In this document: piece by piece, positions 26,106 to 34,995 of the stretch
Layout of the letters: each line of letters opens with the position of its first letter
Position numbering within the stretch: the first letter of the stretch is position 1
Assembly (NCBI RefSeq): GCF_001424565.1
Contig: NZ_LMOL01000007.1
Location: forward strand, 61,347 to 125,346
Reading direction: 5' to 3'
DNA: 64,000 nucleotides
Source: Arthrobacter sp. Leaf141
Lineage (GTDB): Bacteria; Actinomycetota; Actinomycetes; Actinomycetales; Micrococcaceae
Notes under the pieces: model-generated
The model's database searches: none
Told to the model about the DNA's origin: nothing
Seen by the model: the letters and a program-made list of their open reading frames with translations, nothing else
Translations under genes and position numbers: made by a program

Positions 26106-27253
26106 GCGGAGGCTCCTTCGGGCGTCGGTTCCAGGGCAGGGGTGGTGGCGGGCGGGACGGCAACCGCGCGGAGGCGTTCGGCCACACTCTCCGGCGTGGT
26201 GTCGTTGATGAATGCGCCCATTGCAGCTTCCGACCCGGCCAGGTACTTCAGCTTATCCGCGGCCCGGCGGGGCGAGGTGAGCTGAAGGTGCAGGTAGCCT
26301 GCAGGCCGGAGAAGGGCGTCCAGCGGCGCCTGGTGCCAGGCGGCGATGTACGGGGTGGGCGTGGGGTACAGTGCGTCGAGACGCTGCAGCAGGTCAAGGT
26401 AGACCACTGCCAGTTCGTCCTTCTCCTCACCGCTGAGCGCGGCCAGGTCCGGCACCTGCCGGTGCGGCACCAGGTGGATTTCCAGGGGCCAGCGGGCGGC
26501 AAACGGAACGTAGGCGCTGAAGTTGGTTCCTTCGAGGACCATGCGGCTGCCGTCCTCCCGTTCGGAACGCAGCAGTGACCCGGTCAGGGTGCTGCGGCCG
26601 TCGTGCGCGTCGAAGTGCTTCCGCGCCGCCGTGCCAATGGTGCCGGCGCGGGGTGTGACGTACGGGTAGGCGTAGATCTGGCCGTGTGGGTGGTGCAGCG
26701 TGACGCCGATGTCCGCTCCCCGGTTTTCGAAGGGAAACACCTGCTTGATGCCCGGCAGTGCGCTCAGGGCTTCGGTGCGGTGGGCCCACGCTTCGATGAC
26801 GGTCCGGGCCCTGGTGCTGCCCAGTCCGCTGAAGGACCCGGTGTGGTCGGGTGTGAAGGACACCACTTCGCAGCGACCGTAGGCAGGGCCGGTGGTACCC
26901 CAGGCCGGCTGCGCCGGAATGGAGCCCACCGCAGGGCCCAGGGAGGGGAAACGGTTCTCAAACACCACAACGTCGTAGTCCGCTGCCGGAATTTCGGAGG
27001 GGTTGGCGGCGGTGGTGGGGCAGATGGGGCACTGGTCCGCCGGTGGAAGGTGGGTGCGGGCCTGCCGGTGTGCCGCCACAGCCACCCATTCATCCGTCAG
27101 CGCGTCGTAGCGGACCTCGCCCGGCTCGCCCCGCGGCGGGAGGCCACGGTGGTCAGTGGTCAGGCTCGCTTCGCGGGACGTGGTGGTGCCGGCGTCGTCA
27201 AAATAGATCAGTTCCCGGCCGTCGGAGAGGGTGGTGCTGGTGATGGCTGTCAT
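26102..27253 (-). CDS. galT: Galactose-1-phosphate uridylyltransferase
   Basis: Class I GalT (383 residues) that exchanges UMP between UDP-glucose and galactose 1-phosphate. The HIT-like active site is visible as HPHGQIYAYPYVTP near residue 180, and zinc-site Cys residues as CPICP near residue 65. ATG 27253 (MTAITSTTLS) is preferred; a TTG two codons upstream is possible. It is first in the galTK operon and divergent from galM. There is no UDP-glucose 4-epimerase gene nearby. Confidence 0.94.
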   Translation of the reverse strand: MTAITSTTLSDGRELIYFDDAGTTTSREASLTTDHRGLPPRGEPGEVRYDALTDEWVAVAAHRQARTHLPPADQCPICPTTAANPSEIPAADYDVVVFENRFPSLGPAVGSIPAQPAWGTTGPAYGRCEVVSFTPDHTGSFSGLGSTRARTVIEAWAHRTEALSALPGIKQVFPFENRGADIGVTLHHPHGQIYAYPYVTPRAGTIGTAARKHFDAHDGRSTLTGSLLRSEREDGSRMVLEGTNFSAYVPFAARWPLEIHLVPHRQVPDLAALSGEEKDELAVVYLDLLQRLDALYPTPTPYIAAWHQAPLDALLRPAGYLHLQLTSPRRAADKLKYLAGSEAAMGAFINDTTPESVAERLRAVAVPPATTPALEPTPEGASA

Positions 27254-27338
27254 CTTCAAATTTTCGCATATTCGATCAAAAAAGAATAGTTAACAACAAA
27301 ACAGAACAAACAGGGGCGTCCGACGGCGGCAGGCGGGG
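27254..27338. promoter_or_regulatory. galTK / galM divergent control region with AACAA repeats
   Basis: The region is AT-rich against the genome average. At 27292-27312 the + strand reads AACAACAAAACAGAACAAAC and onward, a run of AACAA-like units (TTGTT on the galT strand). It resembles DeoR/GntR-type sugar operators, though no regulator gene is adjacent. GAATAT near 27270 (- strand) is a possible galT -10. Confidence 0.35.
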
Positions 27339-27344
27339 TACCGT
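27339..27344 (+). promoter_or_regulatory. -10 box for leaderless galM transcript
   Basis: TACCGT ends 7 nt before ATG 27352. No Shine-Dalgarno sequence is present. Confidence 0.4.
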
Positions 27345-27351
27345 ATGTCCC

Positions 27352-28296
27352 ATGACTTTTCCTTTGGAGGCCACCCATGGCGGGGCCCGCGCGTACGCCA
27401 CCGGCCGGCAATACGAACTCCGCCGGGGTGACGCCATGGCAGTGGTTACCGAACTCGCCGCAGGACTGCGCTCCTACAGCCGCGATGGCGTGCTGCTGAC
27501 CGAAACGTACGCGGACGACCGGATTCCGCCCGGGGCCACCGGCATTACGCTGGCCCCCTGGGCCAACCGCGTCGAGGACGGGGTCTGGTTCCTGGACGGC
27601 AAAAAACAGCAGCTGGACATCACGGAAGTTTCGCGGAACAACGCCAGCCACGGACTGCTGCGCAACGCCTCGTACGCCCTCGTGGACGAAACCGAACATT
27701 CCGTATCACTGGAAGCCACGATCTTTCCGCAGCATGGGTATCCGTTCCTGGTCCGCCACCGGGTCCAGTACGAAGTGGCGGAGAACCTGGGGCTGGTGGT
27801 CCGCCAGACGCTCACCAACCTGTCGGACTCGCCGGCGCCGTTTGTCCTGGGGGCCCACCCGTACCTGCGGCTGGGTGATGCGCCCATCGACGGCCTGGTC
27901 CTGACCGTCGACGCAGAGACCCAGCTTGTGGCCGATGAACGCCTGATACCCCGCAGCGCGGCGCCCGTGGCGGGAGACACCGATTTCCGGTCCGGCCGGA
28001 AGGTGGCAGCGCTCAGCGTCGATGTTGCCCTGACTGACCTGAAGTACACCGCCGGCAAAGCCCGGCACACCCTCTCCGCTCCGGACGGCCGGCACGTGAG
28101 CCTTTGGCAGGACGAGTCCTGCGCGTACGTGCACGTGTTCGTCAGCACCGAGTACCCCGGCCGCAGCCGGGCCGTGGCCGTGGAACCCATGACCGGGCCC
28201 GCCAATGCCTTCAACTCAGGTGAGGGCCTCCGCTGGCTCCGGCCGGGGGAGTCCTTCACCATCGAGTGGGGCATCGACTACAGCGCCGGCGCCTAG
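27352..28296 (+). CDS. Aldose 1-epimerase family protein (GalM-like)
   Basis: Cytosolic mutarotase-like enzyme, 314 residues, interconverting alpha and beta anomers of galactose or related sugars. Family features are LAPWANRVEDGVW near residue 65, NNASHGLLRN (first catalytic His region), LGAHPYLRLG with the second catalytic His near residue 165, and VAVEPMTGPANAFNSGEGL with the catalytic Glu near residue 270. Divergent placement from galT supports a role in galactose use. Confidence 0.88.
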   Translation: MTFPLEATHGGARAYATGRQYELRRGDAMAVVTELAAGLRSYSRDGVLLTETYADDRIPPGATGITLAPWANRVEDGVWFLDGKKQQLDITEVSRNNASHGLLRNASYALVDETEHSVSLEATIFPQHGYPFLVRHRVQYEVAENLGLVVRQTLTNLSDSPAPFVLGAHPYLRLGDAPIDGLVLTVDAETQLVADERLIPRSAAPVAGDTDFRSGRKVAALSVDVALTDLKYTAGKARHTLSAPDGRHVSLWQDESCAYVHVFVSTEYPGRSRAVAVEPMTGPANAFNSGEGLRWLRPGESFTIEWGIDYSAGA

Positions 28297-28352
28297 CCGC
28301 CGGGCCCGGCCCGCAGTTTCCCATACGGCCGTGGCTGGTGAATTATTAGGCT

Positions 28353-29669
28353 ATGACGCCAACCGAGGACGCCGTAAACTCCAGCAGTCCATCCCCCGGG
28401 CAGCCCGGATCCGCCGCCGTGCCGCCGCTAAGGGTCCGCACGGACCGGGAGCTGGACCAGGACATTCCCTACGGCATCCGGATCGCTGCGTCGTGGGCGT
28501 GGCGGCTGGGGCTCATCCTGCTGGTGGGCGGCACCCTGATCTGGCTGCTGGCCCGCATCAGTTTCCTGCTGATCCCCGTTATGGTGGCGGCACTGCTGGC
28601 CGGGCTGCTGAGCCCAATCGTGGCCTGGCTGAAACGGCACGGAACCCCCGGCGGGCTGGCTGTGGCCGTCACCGTGCTGGGCTTCATCGGGCTTATTGCC
28701 GGGGCCTTGGCGCTGGTGGGCCGGCAACTGTTCTCCGGCTTCGGCGAACTTTGGTCCGAGGCGCTGACCGGGGTGAAACAGGTCCAGGACTGGCTGGCCG
28801 ATGGGCCCCTGCACCTGACAGCGGACCAGATTGACCAGTACCTCAAGGAAGCAACCACCGCGCTTCAGGACAACAGCAGCAGCATCGTCAGTGGTGCGTT
28901 GTCCTTCGGCAGCACGGCGGGGCATTTCGCAGCGGGCCTGGTGCTGGCCCTGTTCATCCTGATCTTCTTCCTCCTTGAAGGCGGCCGGATCTGGGCCTTT
29001 ATGGTCCGCCTCCTGCCCAGGAAAGCGCGCGCGGCCACGTTCGGCGCCGGCCGCAAGGGCTGGACATCGATGGTCAGCTACGCACGTATCCAGCTGTTTG
29101 TGGCGTTTGTGGATGCCGTGGGCATCGGCGTGGGAGCCGCAATCATCGGCGTTCCCCTGGCCCTGCCGCTCAGCGTCCTGGTCTTCATCGGCTCCTTTAT
29201 CCCCGTGGTGGGTGCCCTGGTGACCGGCGCCATCGCCGTGCTCCTGGCCCTGGTGGCCAACGGCCCCATCAACGCCCTGATCATGCTGGCCATCGTGCTG
29301 GCGGTCCAGCAGCTCGAAAGCCACATCCTCCAGCCTTTGGTCATGGGCAAAGCCGTGTCACTGCACCCTGTGGCCGTCATCCTTGCCGTCGCCGCGGGCT
29401 CCTACCTGGCCGGGATCCCCGGCGCCCTGTTCTCGGTGCCCATCCTCGCCGTCGCAAACTCGTCCATTCGCTACATCGCCGCCAGAACGTGGGAACATGA
29501 AGACGTGCCGGCGACGCTCCTGATGGCAGGCGCCGGAGCGGACACCACGTTCAAAGACGTTGAACGTCCGGCTGCGCTTCGCCGCGGCAGGAAGGCCGCC
29601 TCCGGCACCACAGCAGCAGATCCTGATGCCCGCACCGCCACGGAGCACGGCTCAGGGGACGAATCCTAA
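28353..29669 (+). CDS. AI-2E family transporter
   Basis: Membrane protein of 438 residues in the AI-2 exporter / UPF0118 family. Three N-terminal helices (AASWAWRLGLILLVGG onward) are followed by an amphipathic soluble segment of about 90 residues and a five-helix C-terminal half that includes PLALPLSVLVFIGSFIPVVG. VAVILAVAAGSYLAGIPGAL is the conserved C-terminal motif. The last 60 residues are hydrophilic. Despite the name, most members have unknown substrates, and some act as ion antiporters. No Shine-Dalgarno is visible; AATTAT lies 6 nt before ATG, a weak leaderless signal. Related to Rv1101c by context. Confidence 0.87.
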   Translation: MTPTEDAVNSSSPSPGQPGSAAVPPLRVRTDRELDQDIPYGIRIAASWAWRLGLILLVGGTLIWLLARISFLLIPVMVAALLAGLLSPIVAWLKRHGTPGGLAVAVTVLGFIGLIAGALALVGRQLFSGFGELWSEALTGVKQVQDWLADGPLHLTADQIDQYLKEATTALQDNSSSIVSGALSFGSTAGHFAAGLVLALFILIFFLLEGGRIWAFMVRLLPRKARAATFGAGRKGWTSMVSYARIQLFVAFVDAVGIGVGAAIIGVPLALPLSVLVFIGSFIPVVGALVTGAIAVLLALVANGPINALIMLAIVLAVQQLESHILQPLVMGKAVSLHPVAVILAVAAGSYLAGIPGALFSVPILAVANSSIRYIAARTWEHEDVPATLLMAGAGADTTFKDVERPAALRRGRKAASGTTAADPDARTATEHGSGDES

Positions 29670-29681
29670 GGAGAGCAGTAC

Positions 29682-30920
29682 GTGAATATCCTGGAAACCC
29701 TTCCCGTCACCCTGGACGATGTCCTTGAGGCGCAGAAGCTCCTGGACGGGATTATTGCGCGCACACCGGTGGAATCGTCGCGCGCGCTCGGTGCGCTGGT
29801 AGGCGGCGAGGTCTACTTCAAATGCGAAAACCTCCAGCGGGCTGGGTCCTTCAAGGTCCGCGGCGCCTATGTCCGGATGGCCCGGCTCTCCCCGGAGGAG
29901 AAGAAGCGCGGTGTCGTCGCGGCATCCGCCGGCAACCACGCCCAGGGCGTGGCGGTCGCCGCCAAGAGCCTGGGCATCAAGGCCCGCATCTACATGCCGC
30001 TGGGAGTGGCCCTGCCCAAGCTTGCCGCCACGCGCAGCCATGGCGCCGAGGTCATCCTGCACGGGCACAACGTGGACGAGGCGCTCGCGGAAGCGCAGCG
30101 CTACAGCGACGAGACCGGCACCGTATTTGTCCACCCCTTCGACAACGTGGACGTTGTGGCCGGCCAAGGCACGCTGGGCCTTGAGATCCTGGAACAGATC
30201 CCCCACGTGGACACCATCCTGATGGGTGTTGGTGGCGGCGGGCTCCTGGCCGGAGTGGCAGTGGCCATCAAGGCCCGCGCCCGGGAACTGGGCCGCGAAA
30301 TCAGGATCATCGGCGTGCAGGCGGAAAACGCTGCCGCGTACCCGCCGTCGCTGGCAGCCGACGCCCTGGTGCCGCTGACCAAGGTTTCCACCATGGCTGA
30401 CGGCATCGCAGTGGGCCGCCCGGGCCAGCTGCCGTTCAGCATCATCCGGGAACTGGTGGATGATGTGGTCACCGTCAGTGAGGACTCCCTGGCGCGGGCC
30501 CTGATCTTCCTGCTGGAACGGGCCAAGATGGTGGTGGAACCCGCCGGTGCCGTGGGCGTCGCCGCCCTGATGGATGGCAAGATCGAAAACCCGGGCACCA
30601 CGGCGGTGGTTTTGTCCGGTGGCAACATCGACCCCATGCTGATGCTCAAGGTCATCCAGCGCGGCCTGTCGGCTGCGGGACGCTACATGACCGTGCGGAT
30701 GATGCTGGATGACCGGCCCGGCTCGCTGGCCACCATCGCCAGGATCATCGCCGAGAACGACGCCAACGTCACCGGCCTGGACCACACCAGGGTGGGCGGC
30801 GCGATCAGCATGGGGGACGTGTCCATCACGGTCAACCTGGAAACCAAGGGCCACGAACATGGCGAACAGGTCCTCAGCGCACTGCGCGCCGAGGGTTTCC
30901 AGCCCATCGTGGTGCACTAG
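29682..30920 (+). CDS. ilvA: Threonine ammonia-lyase (threonine dehydratase) with ACT domain
   Basis: PLP enzyme (412 residues) that deaminates L-threonine to 2-oxobutyrate. The PLP-binding Lys is in AGSFKVRGAYVRM near residue 55, and the phosphate-binding Gly loop is VGGGGLLAG near residue 185. A single short ACT domain occupies residues 330-412 (LDDRPGSLATIARIIAE), the layout of the short TdcB/IlvA hybrid form rather than the long biosynthetic enzyme. GTG 29682 follows AAGGAG. It is probably co-transcribed with the upstream exporter (12-nt gap) and the downstream rhomboid. Confidence 0.93.
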   Translation: MNILETLPVTLDDVLEAQKLLDGIIARTPVESSRALGALVGGEVYFKCENLQRAGSFKVRGAYVRMARLSPEEKKRGVVAASAGNHAQGVAVAAKSLGIKARIYMPLGVALPKLAATRSHGAEVILHGHNVDEALAEAQRYSDETGTVFVHPFDNVDVVAGQGTLGLEILEQIPHVDTILMGVGGGGLLAGVAVAIKARARELGREIRIIGVQAENAAAYPPSLAADALVPLTKVSTMADGIAVGRPGQLPFSIIRELVDDVVTVSEDSLARALIFLLERAKMVVEPAGAVGVAALMDGKIENPGTTAVVLSGGNIDPMLMLKVIQRGLSAAGRYMTVRMMLDDRPGSLATIARIIAENDANVTGLDHTRVGGAISMGDVSITVNLETKGHEHGEQVLSALRAEGFQPIVVH

Positions 30921-30929
30921 GAGCACACC

Positions 30930-31568
30930 ATGGCCAAAATGTTGGGGGACAGGTCCGCGGGGGAGCGGCAGGGCATCGCCGCACGTGCCAAAGGCGGGCT
31001 GCTGGTCCTGGGTGGCTTTGTGGCGGTTTTGTTTGTCATCGAGGTGATCAACTTCCTGCTGACGCGCTCGCTGAACAGGACTTTCGGACTGCGGCCGCGG
31101 AGCGCTGATGGCCTGCTGGACATCCTGACCTTCCCGCTGCTGCACGCAAACCTCAACCACCTGCTCTCCAACGCCCTGCCGCTGATCATTTTCGGCTTCC
31201 TGGTGTTCCTGTCCGGGATCCGGGTGTTCCTCACCGCCCTTGGCTTCAGCTGGCTGGGATCGGGGCTGACGGTCTGGCTGATCGGTGACCCCGGGGTCAC
31301 CGTAGGTGCCTCCGGGCTGGTTTTTGGTTTGTTCGCGTTCCTCCTGGTGCGGGGGTTCTTCAATTCCAGCTGGAAGCAGATCCTGCTGGCAGTGGTTCTT
31401 TTTATGCTGTACGGCAGCATCCTCTTCGGGCTCCTGCCCACCGTTGCCGGGTTCGTCTCCTGGCAGGCGCACCTGGGCGGTGCCGCGGGCGGTGTGGCCG
31501 CAGCCCTGCTGCTGCGGCCACGGAACCGGACGGCAACCCTGGCGCCCGGGAACCGGTCCGGCATCTGA
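30930..31568 (+). CDS. Rhomboid-family intramembrane serine protease
   Basis: Six-helix membrane protease of 212 residues. The catalytic Ser is in VGASGLVFGLFAFLLVRG and the catalytic His in SWQAHLGGAAGGVAAALL. The conserved HANLNHLLSNALPLIIFG (H and N of the oxyanion region) is near residue 75. A basic cytoplasmic N-terminus precedes the first helix. AGGAG lies 6 nt before ATG. Substrate is unknown. It ends 32 nt before a bidirectional terminator shared with greA. Confidence 0.9.
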   Translation: MAKMLGDRSAGERQGIAARAKGGLLVLGGFVAVLFVIEVINFLLTRSLNRTFGLRPRSADGLLDILTFPLLHANLNHLLSNALPLIIFGFLVFLSGIRVFLTALGFSWLGSGLTVWLIGDPGVTVGASGLVFGLFAFLLVRGFFNSSWKQILLAVVLFMLYGSILFGLLPTVAGFVSWQAHLGGAAGGVAAALLLRPRNRTATLAPGNRSGI

Positions 31569-31600
31569 GATGTTCAACCCCGGTTACCGGGCTTAAAACC

Positions 31601-31638
31601 AAAGCGCCGCCGGTCCCTTCGGGGCCCGGCGGCGCTTT
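31601..31638. terminator. Bidirectional terminator between rhomboid gene and greA
   Basis: A 13-bp perfect stem (31601-31613 with 31626-31638) has a 12-nt loop, with AAA on the left arm and TTT on the right arm. Confidence 0.9.
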
Positions 31639-31651
31639 GCTGTGCTGAGGG

Positions 31652-32146
31652 TCAGGCGGAGTACGGCTTGGCGGAAAGGATCTCCACCGTGATGTCCTTG
31701 CCGTTGGGCGCCACGTAGCTCAGTGAGTCGCCTTCCTTGTGGCCCAGGATGGCGGCACCCAGCGGGGACTTCTCGCTGAAGACGTCCAGGTCGGAGTCGC
31801 CGGCAATTTCGCGGGAACCGAGCAGGAACGTCTCCTCGTCGCCGGCAATCCGGGCCACCACCAGCATGCCGGGCTCCACGATGCCGTCATCAGCGGGTGC
31901 TTCGCCCACGTGGGCGTCCCGGAGCAGGGCGGTCAACTGGCGGATACGCGCCTCGATCTTTCCCTGTTCCTCTTTGGCGGCGTGGTACCCGCCGTTCTCC
32001 TTGAGGTCACCTTCCTGCCGGGCGGCCTCGATCTTCTGGACGATATCCGCCCGGCCGGGGCCGGAAAGGTGGTCCAGCTCTGCCTTCAGGCGGTCAAAAG
32101 CTTCCTGGGTAAGCCAGGCTGCAGCTGCGCTGTTGGTGGTAGACAC
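31652..32146 (-). CDS. greA: Transcription elongation factor GreA
   Basis: Cytosolic factor (164 residues) that stimulates transcript cleavage by backtracked RNA polymerase. The N-terminal coiled coil carries the tip motif (GDLKENGGYHAAKEEQGK, residues 47-64), and the C-terminal FKBP-like domain includes DSDLDVFSEKSPLGAAILG. GTG start is preceded by GAGGAGAAG. A TATAGA -10-like box lies just upstream. greA-DUF4307-mca has the same order as Rv1080c-Rv1082. Confidence 0.95.
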   Translation of the reverse strand: MSTTNSAAAAWLTQEAFDRLKAELDHLSGPGRADIVQKIEAARQEGDLKENGGYHAAKEEQGKIEARIRQLTALLRDAHVGEAPADDGIVEPGMLVVARIAGDEETFLLGSREIAGDSDLDVFSEKSPLGAAILGHKEGDSLSYVAPNGKDITVEILSAKPYSA

Positions 32147-32304
32147 GGACTTCTCCTCTATATGGTCCTACATGCAAAAGACCCCGCCATGGTGGCCACT
32201 TGTGGAGCGGCAACCAGCTCAGCGGGGTAAAGGTATTGGACCAGTGTAGTCAGTCCGGCAGGTTTATCCCAAAGCCGGAGCGATGCAGGTCACAGCAACG
32301 GAAG

Positions 32305-32757
32305 CTACGCCTTGGGCACCCAGCAACTGTCCACCACGCCGGAGACTGACAATGATTCGGTCCGGACGGAGACCCGCTGCGCGAGTGTCCTGCCGCCGTC
32401 GGACGAGTCCTCCGTGGCCTCCGCGGGAATATCCACAACCTTCCAGCCCACCACCGCGTACTTCGAGTCCAGCGCCTTGACGGAGCATTTGACCTCGGTG
32501 CCGGGCTCGCGGGTGACCTGGAAATCAACTTCTGCGAGCGTGCCGTCGGGAGTGCTGTAGCCGATGTCCTTGAACGTCACCCCACCCAAGGCGTTGGACG
32601 TGGAAACCCAGGCCATAAAGCCAATGCCCACAGCCAGCGCGGCACCGGCAATGATGCGTTTGGCGCGAGGGGTAAGCCCCTGTTTTTTTGCACCATAGCG
32701 ATTGGCTAGGCTGGTGTCTGCGGGCGCGGAGGGGGCCGGCTGGTCCGGGGAAGTCAC
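32305..32757 (-). CDS. DUF4307 membrane protein
   Basis: Small protein of 150 residues, DUF4307 family (Rv1081c-like). One membrane helix (IIAGAALAVGIGFMAWVS) is at residues 35-52, and the remainder is an extracytoplasmic beta-rich domain with two Cys (VKCSVKALD and DSCWVPKA), possibly a disulfide pair. Function is unknown. The GTG at 32757 sits 6 nt after TAAACT, indicating a leaderless message. It is divergent from mca. Confidence 0.87.
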   Translation of the reverse strand: MTSPDQPAPSAPADTSLANRYGAKKQGLTPRAKRIIAGAALAVGIGFMAWVSTSNALGGVTFKDIGYSTPDGTLAEVDFQVTREPGTEVKCSVKALDSKYAVVGWKVVDIPAEATEDSSDGGRTLAQRVSVRTESLSVSGVVDSCWVPKA

Positions 32758-32763
32758 CTGACC

Positions 32764-32769
32764 AGTTTA
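32764..32769 (-). promoter_or_regulatory. -10 box for leaderless DUF4307 transcript
   Basis: On the - strand TAAACT ends 6 nt before GTG 32757. Confidence 0.5.
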
Positions 32770-32868
32770 GTGCCTTTCCGCCGGTGGCTTTTCCGGCCGG
32801 CAGCGCACCACTGCAGCCCGCTTTGTTCCATCCAGCCTAAGTACAGAAGAAAGAGGAGCGGTCCTTCA

Positions 32869-33774
32869 ATGACAGCGCCCAGCAACTCCCCGGCACCGCT
32901 GCGGCTGCTCGCAGTCCACGCCCACCCGGACGACGAATCCAGCAAGGGTGCTGCCACGATGGCCATGTACGCAGCATCCGGCGTGGACGTTATGGTGGCC
33001 ACCTGCACGGACGGCTCCCGCGGCGACATCCAGAACCCCGCCATGGCCGACGCACCGCACCCCAAGCGCGACATGGCCGGCGCGCGCCGCCTCGAGATGG
33101 CGAACGCCGCAGCAGTCCTGGGCATCCGCCAGCAATGGCTTGGCTTCGTGGACTCCGGGCTGCCGGAAGGGGACCCGCTGCCACCGCTTCCTGCCGGATC
33201 CTTCGCCACGCTGCCGCTGCACCATGCCGCCGCCCCCCTGGTCCGACTGGTGCGTTCCTTCAAACCGCACGTCATCCTCAGTTACGACGAAAACGGCGGC
33301 TACCCCCACCCGGACCACATCATGGCCCACAAGGTGGCCGTTGAAGCCTTCGAGGCTGCCGGGGACCCCAACCGCTACCCGGAGGCCGGACCGGCTTGGG
33401 AGCCCAGCAAGCTGTACTACGACCGAGCGTTCAGCCCCGACCGGTTCCGGGCCCTGCACTTCGCCCTGGAGGAGGCAGGCCTGCAGTCCCCGTATGCCGA
33501 GCGGCTTGCAGCCTGGCTGGAAACCGACGCCGAGGGCCACACCCCGCCGGTCACGGTGCACGCCACCACCACCCAGGTGGACTGCGGCGATTTCTTCGAA
33601 GCCCGGGATGACGCGTTGCGCGCCCACCGGACCCAGATCGACCCGCTGGGTTTCTTCTTCGCCGTCTCCACGGAGATGCAGCGAAAAGCATGGCCGTGGG
33701 AGGACTACTGCCTGATCAAGTCCCGGGTTCCCTCCGAGCTCCCCGAAAAGGATCTCTTCGCCGGGCTAAGATAG
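32869..33774 (+). CDS. mca: Mycothiol S-conjugate amidase
   Basis: Zinc amidase of the LmbE/GlcNAc-PI deacetylase family (301 residues). It cleaves mycothiol S-conjugates in the detoxification of alkylating agents, releasing mercapturic acids. The zinc motif AVHAHPDDESSKGAATMA is near residue 12, and the other metal His is in HPDHIMAHKV near residue 145. ATG 32869 is selected by AGAGGAG at 32852-32858. Length, the C-terminal segment and location beside greA and DUF4307 favour Mca over the paralogue MshB. Confidence 0.93.
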   Translation: MTAPSNSPAPLRLLAVHAHPDDESSKGAATMAMYAASGVDVMVATCTDGSRGDIQNPAMADAPHPKRDMAGARRLEMANAAAVLGIRQQWLGFVDSGLPEGDPLPPLPAGSFATLPLHHAAAPLVRLVRSFKPHVILSYDENGGYPHPDHIMAHKVAVEAFEAAGDPNRYPEAGPAWEPSKLYYDRAFSPDRFRALHFALEEAGLQSPYAERLAAWLETDAEGHTPPVTVHATTTQVDCGDFFEARDDALRAHRTQIDPLGFFFAVSTEMQRKAWPWEDYCLIKSRVPSELPEKDLFAGLR

Positions 33775-33777
33775 AAC

Positions 33778-33837
33778 CAGCAGGCAATTTCTATGCCGCG
33801 TAGAAGAACCGGCCGGGAGGCCGGCCGGCGCCTGCTG
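33778..33837 (+). other. Nested hairpin in the gap after mca
   Basis: Outer arms CAGCAGGC (33778-33785) and GCCTGCTG (33830-33837) enclose a GC-rich inner stem CCGGCC (33809-33814) / GGCCGG (33819-33824). It could attenuate read-through from mca into the next gene. No T-tract follows. Confidence 0.4.
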
Positions 33838-33863
33838 CCGCCGTTCCACAGAAGGTTTTAACA

Positions 33864-34196
33864 GTGCATCATCTGCTCCTTAGCCTGGCCACCACCCCGT
33901 CGCCGATGCCCACGCCGGGGCTCCGGGACGGGCTCTCCGAGGACCAGGTGACCCCTGGCCTGTGGGGATTCATCATGACGGCATTTTTTGTGGTGGCCAC
34001 CACGCTGCTGATTATCGACATGGTGCGGCGTATCCGCAGGGTCCGCTACCGGGCACAGGTGGAGGAGGACCGGCTTGCTGCGGCCGCCGCGGCGGACGTT
34101 GACGCCGCAGACGAGCACGACGGCCTGGCAGCTCCCGGCCCCGTTGGCCCCGAAGGTACCGGATCCAACGCCTTGGACCACCGGCCCCGCGACTGA
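33864..34196 (+). CDS. Small single-helix membrane protein (Rv1083-like position)
   Basis: A 110-residue protein of unknown function. A short N-terminal extracytoplasmic part (LSEDQVTPGLWGFIM) leads into one helix (TAFFVVATTLLIIDMV), a basic stop-transfer segment (RRIRRVRYRA) and a charged Ala/Asp-rich cytoplasmic tail. The GTG at 33864 has an AAGG 8 nt upstream. An equivalent small membrane protein follows mca in M. tuberculosis (Rv1083). No enzymatic motif is visible. Confidence 0.78.
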   Translation: MHHLLLSLATTPSPMPTPGLRDGLSEDQVTPGLWGFIMTAFFVVATTLLIIDMVRRIRRVRYRAQVEEDRLAAAAAADVDAADEHDGLAAPGPVGPEGTGSNALDHRPRD

Positions 34197-34236
34197 GCCC
34201 CGCCCAGGGGGCCGGCCCCGGCCCGCGTGTACCTGC

Positions 34237-34983
34237 TCAGCCCAGCACTGCCATGGCGATTGCGATGAAGTGCGCCGCAAAGGCAAAGACCGTCAGGGCA
34301 TGGAAAAGTTCGTGGAACCCGAAATGGTGGTAGCTGAAGTTGGGCTTCTTCAGGGCGTAAAACACGGCGCCGGTGATGTACAGCGCGCCGCCCACGCAAA
34401 TCAGGACCGCCGAGGCGATGTTGGCCTGGAAGAACTGCGGCAGGTAAAACAGCGCCCCGCAGCCCAGCGCAATGTAGATGGGGACGTAGAGCCAGCGCGG
34501 CGCGTCCGTCCATAACAGCCGGAAAAGCACGCCCAGGATGGCGCCGGACCAGATCACCCACAGCAGCAGGACCGCCTGCGGCCGTTCCAGCAGGCTCCAG
34601 GCCAGCGGGGTATAGCTGCCGGCGATGACCAGCATGATGTTGGTGTGGTCCAGCCGCTTCAACACCCGTTTTGCCCCCGGCGACCAGTTGCCGCGGTGGT
34701 AGATGGCGCTGATCCCGAACAGCAGCACGCCGGTGAAAGCGTAGATGGACGAGGTGATTTTCCGGTCAGGCGTCGGGGCGAGGACCACCAGCACTATGCC
34801 GGCGGCCAGGGCCATCGGAGCCGCCACGGTGTGGATCCAGCCCCGCCACTTCGGTTTGATCATCAGCAGCTCCGCCAGCCGCACCGCCGCGTCATCCAGG
34901 GCGGTGCCCTTGGGGGCGCCTGCTGTGGTGGATCCGTCCTCCGGTTGCGGGGTCCGGGGTGCCTCCGGCATCTCGCTGTTCAT
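34237..34983 (-). CDS. Hemolysin III / PAQR-family membrane protein
   Basis: Seven-helix membrane protein (248 residues) of the hemolysin III family, related to PAQR receptors and probably a membrane-embedded metal hydrolase. Metal-binding signatures are SAIYHRGNWSP near residue 95, LDHTNIMLVIAGSYTPL near residue 113 and HHFGFHELFHALTVFAFAAH near the end. The hydrophilic N-terminal tail is about 45 residues. ATG 34983 lies 6 nt after a TATTCT box and next to a strong dyad, so expression appears repressible. Rv1085c occupies the equivalent position in M. tuberculosis. Confidence 0.9.
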   Translation of the reverse strand: MNSEMPEAPRTPQPEDGSTTAGAPKGTALDDAAVRLAELLMIKPKWRGWIHTVAAPMALAAGIVLVVLAPTPDRKITSSIYAFTGVLLFGISAIYHRGNWSPGAKRVLKRLDHTNIMLVIAGSYTPLAWSLLERPQAVLLLWVIWSGAILGVLFRLLWTDAPRWLYVPIYIALGCGALFYLPQFFQANIASAVLICVGGALYITGAVFYALKKPNFSYHHFGFHELFHALTVFAFAAHFIAIAMAVLG

Positions 34984-34989
34984 GGTCCC

Positions 34990-34995
34990 AGAATA
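34990..34995 (-). promoter_or_regulatory. -10 box for leaderless hemolysin-III transcript
   Basis: On the - strand TATTCT ends 6 nt before ATG 34983 and overlaps the edge of the adjacent dyad. Confidence 0.55.

Noticed and set aside
29652..31577. Open frame of 641 codons on the - strand under ilvA and the rhomboid gene
   Set aside because: Antisense to conserved enzymes and crosses their gene boundary.
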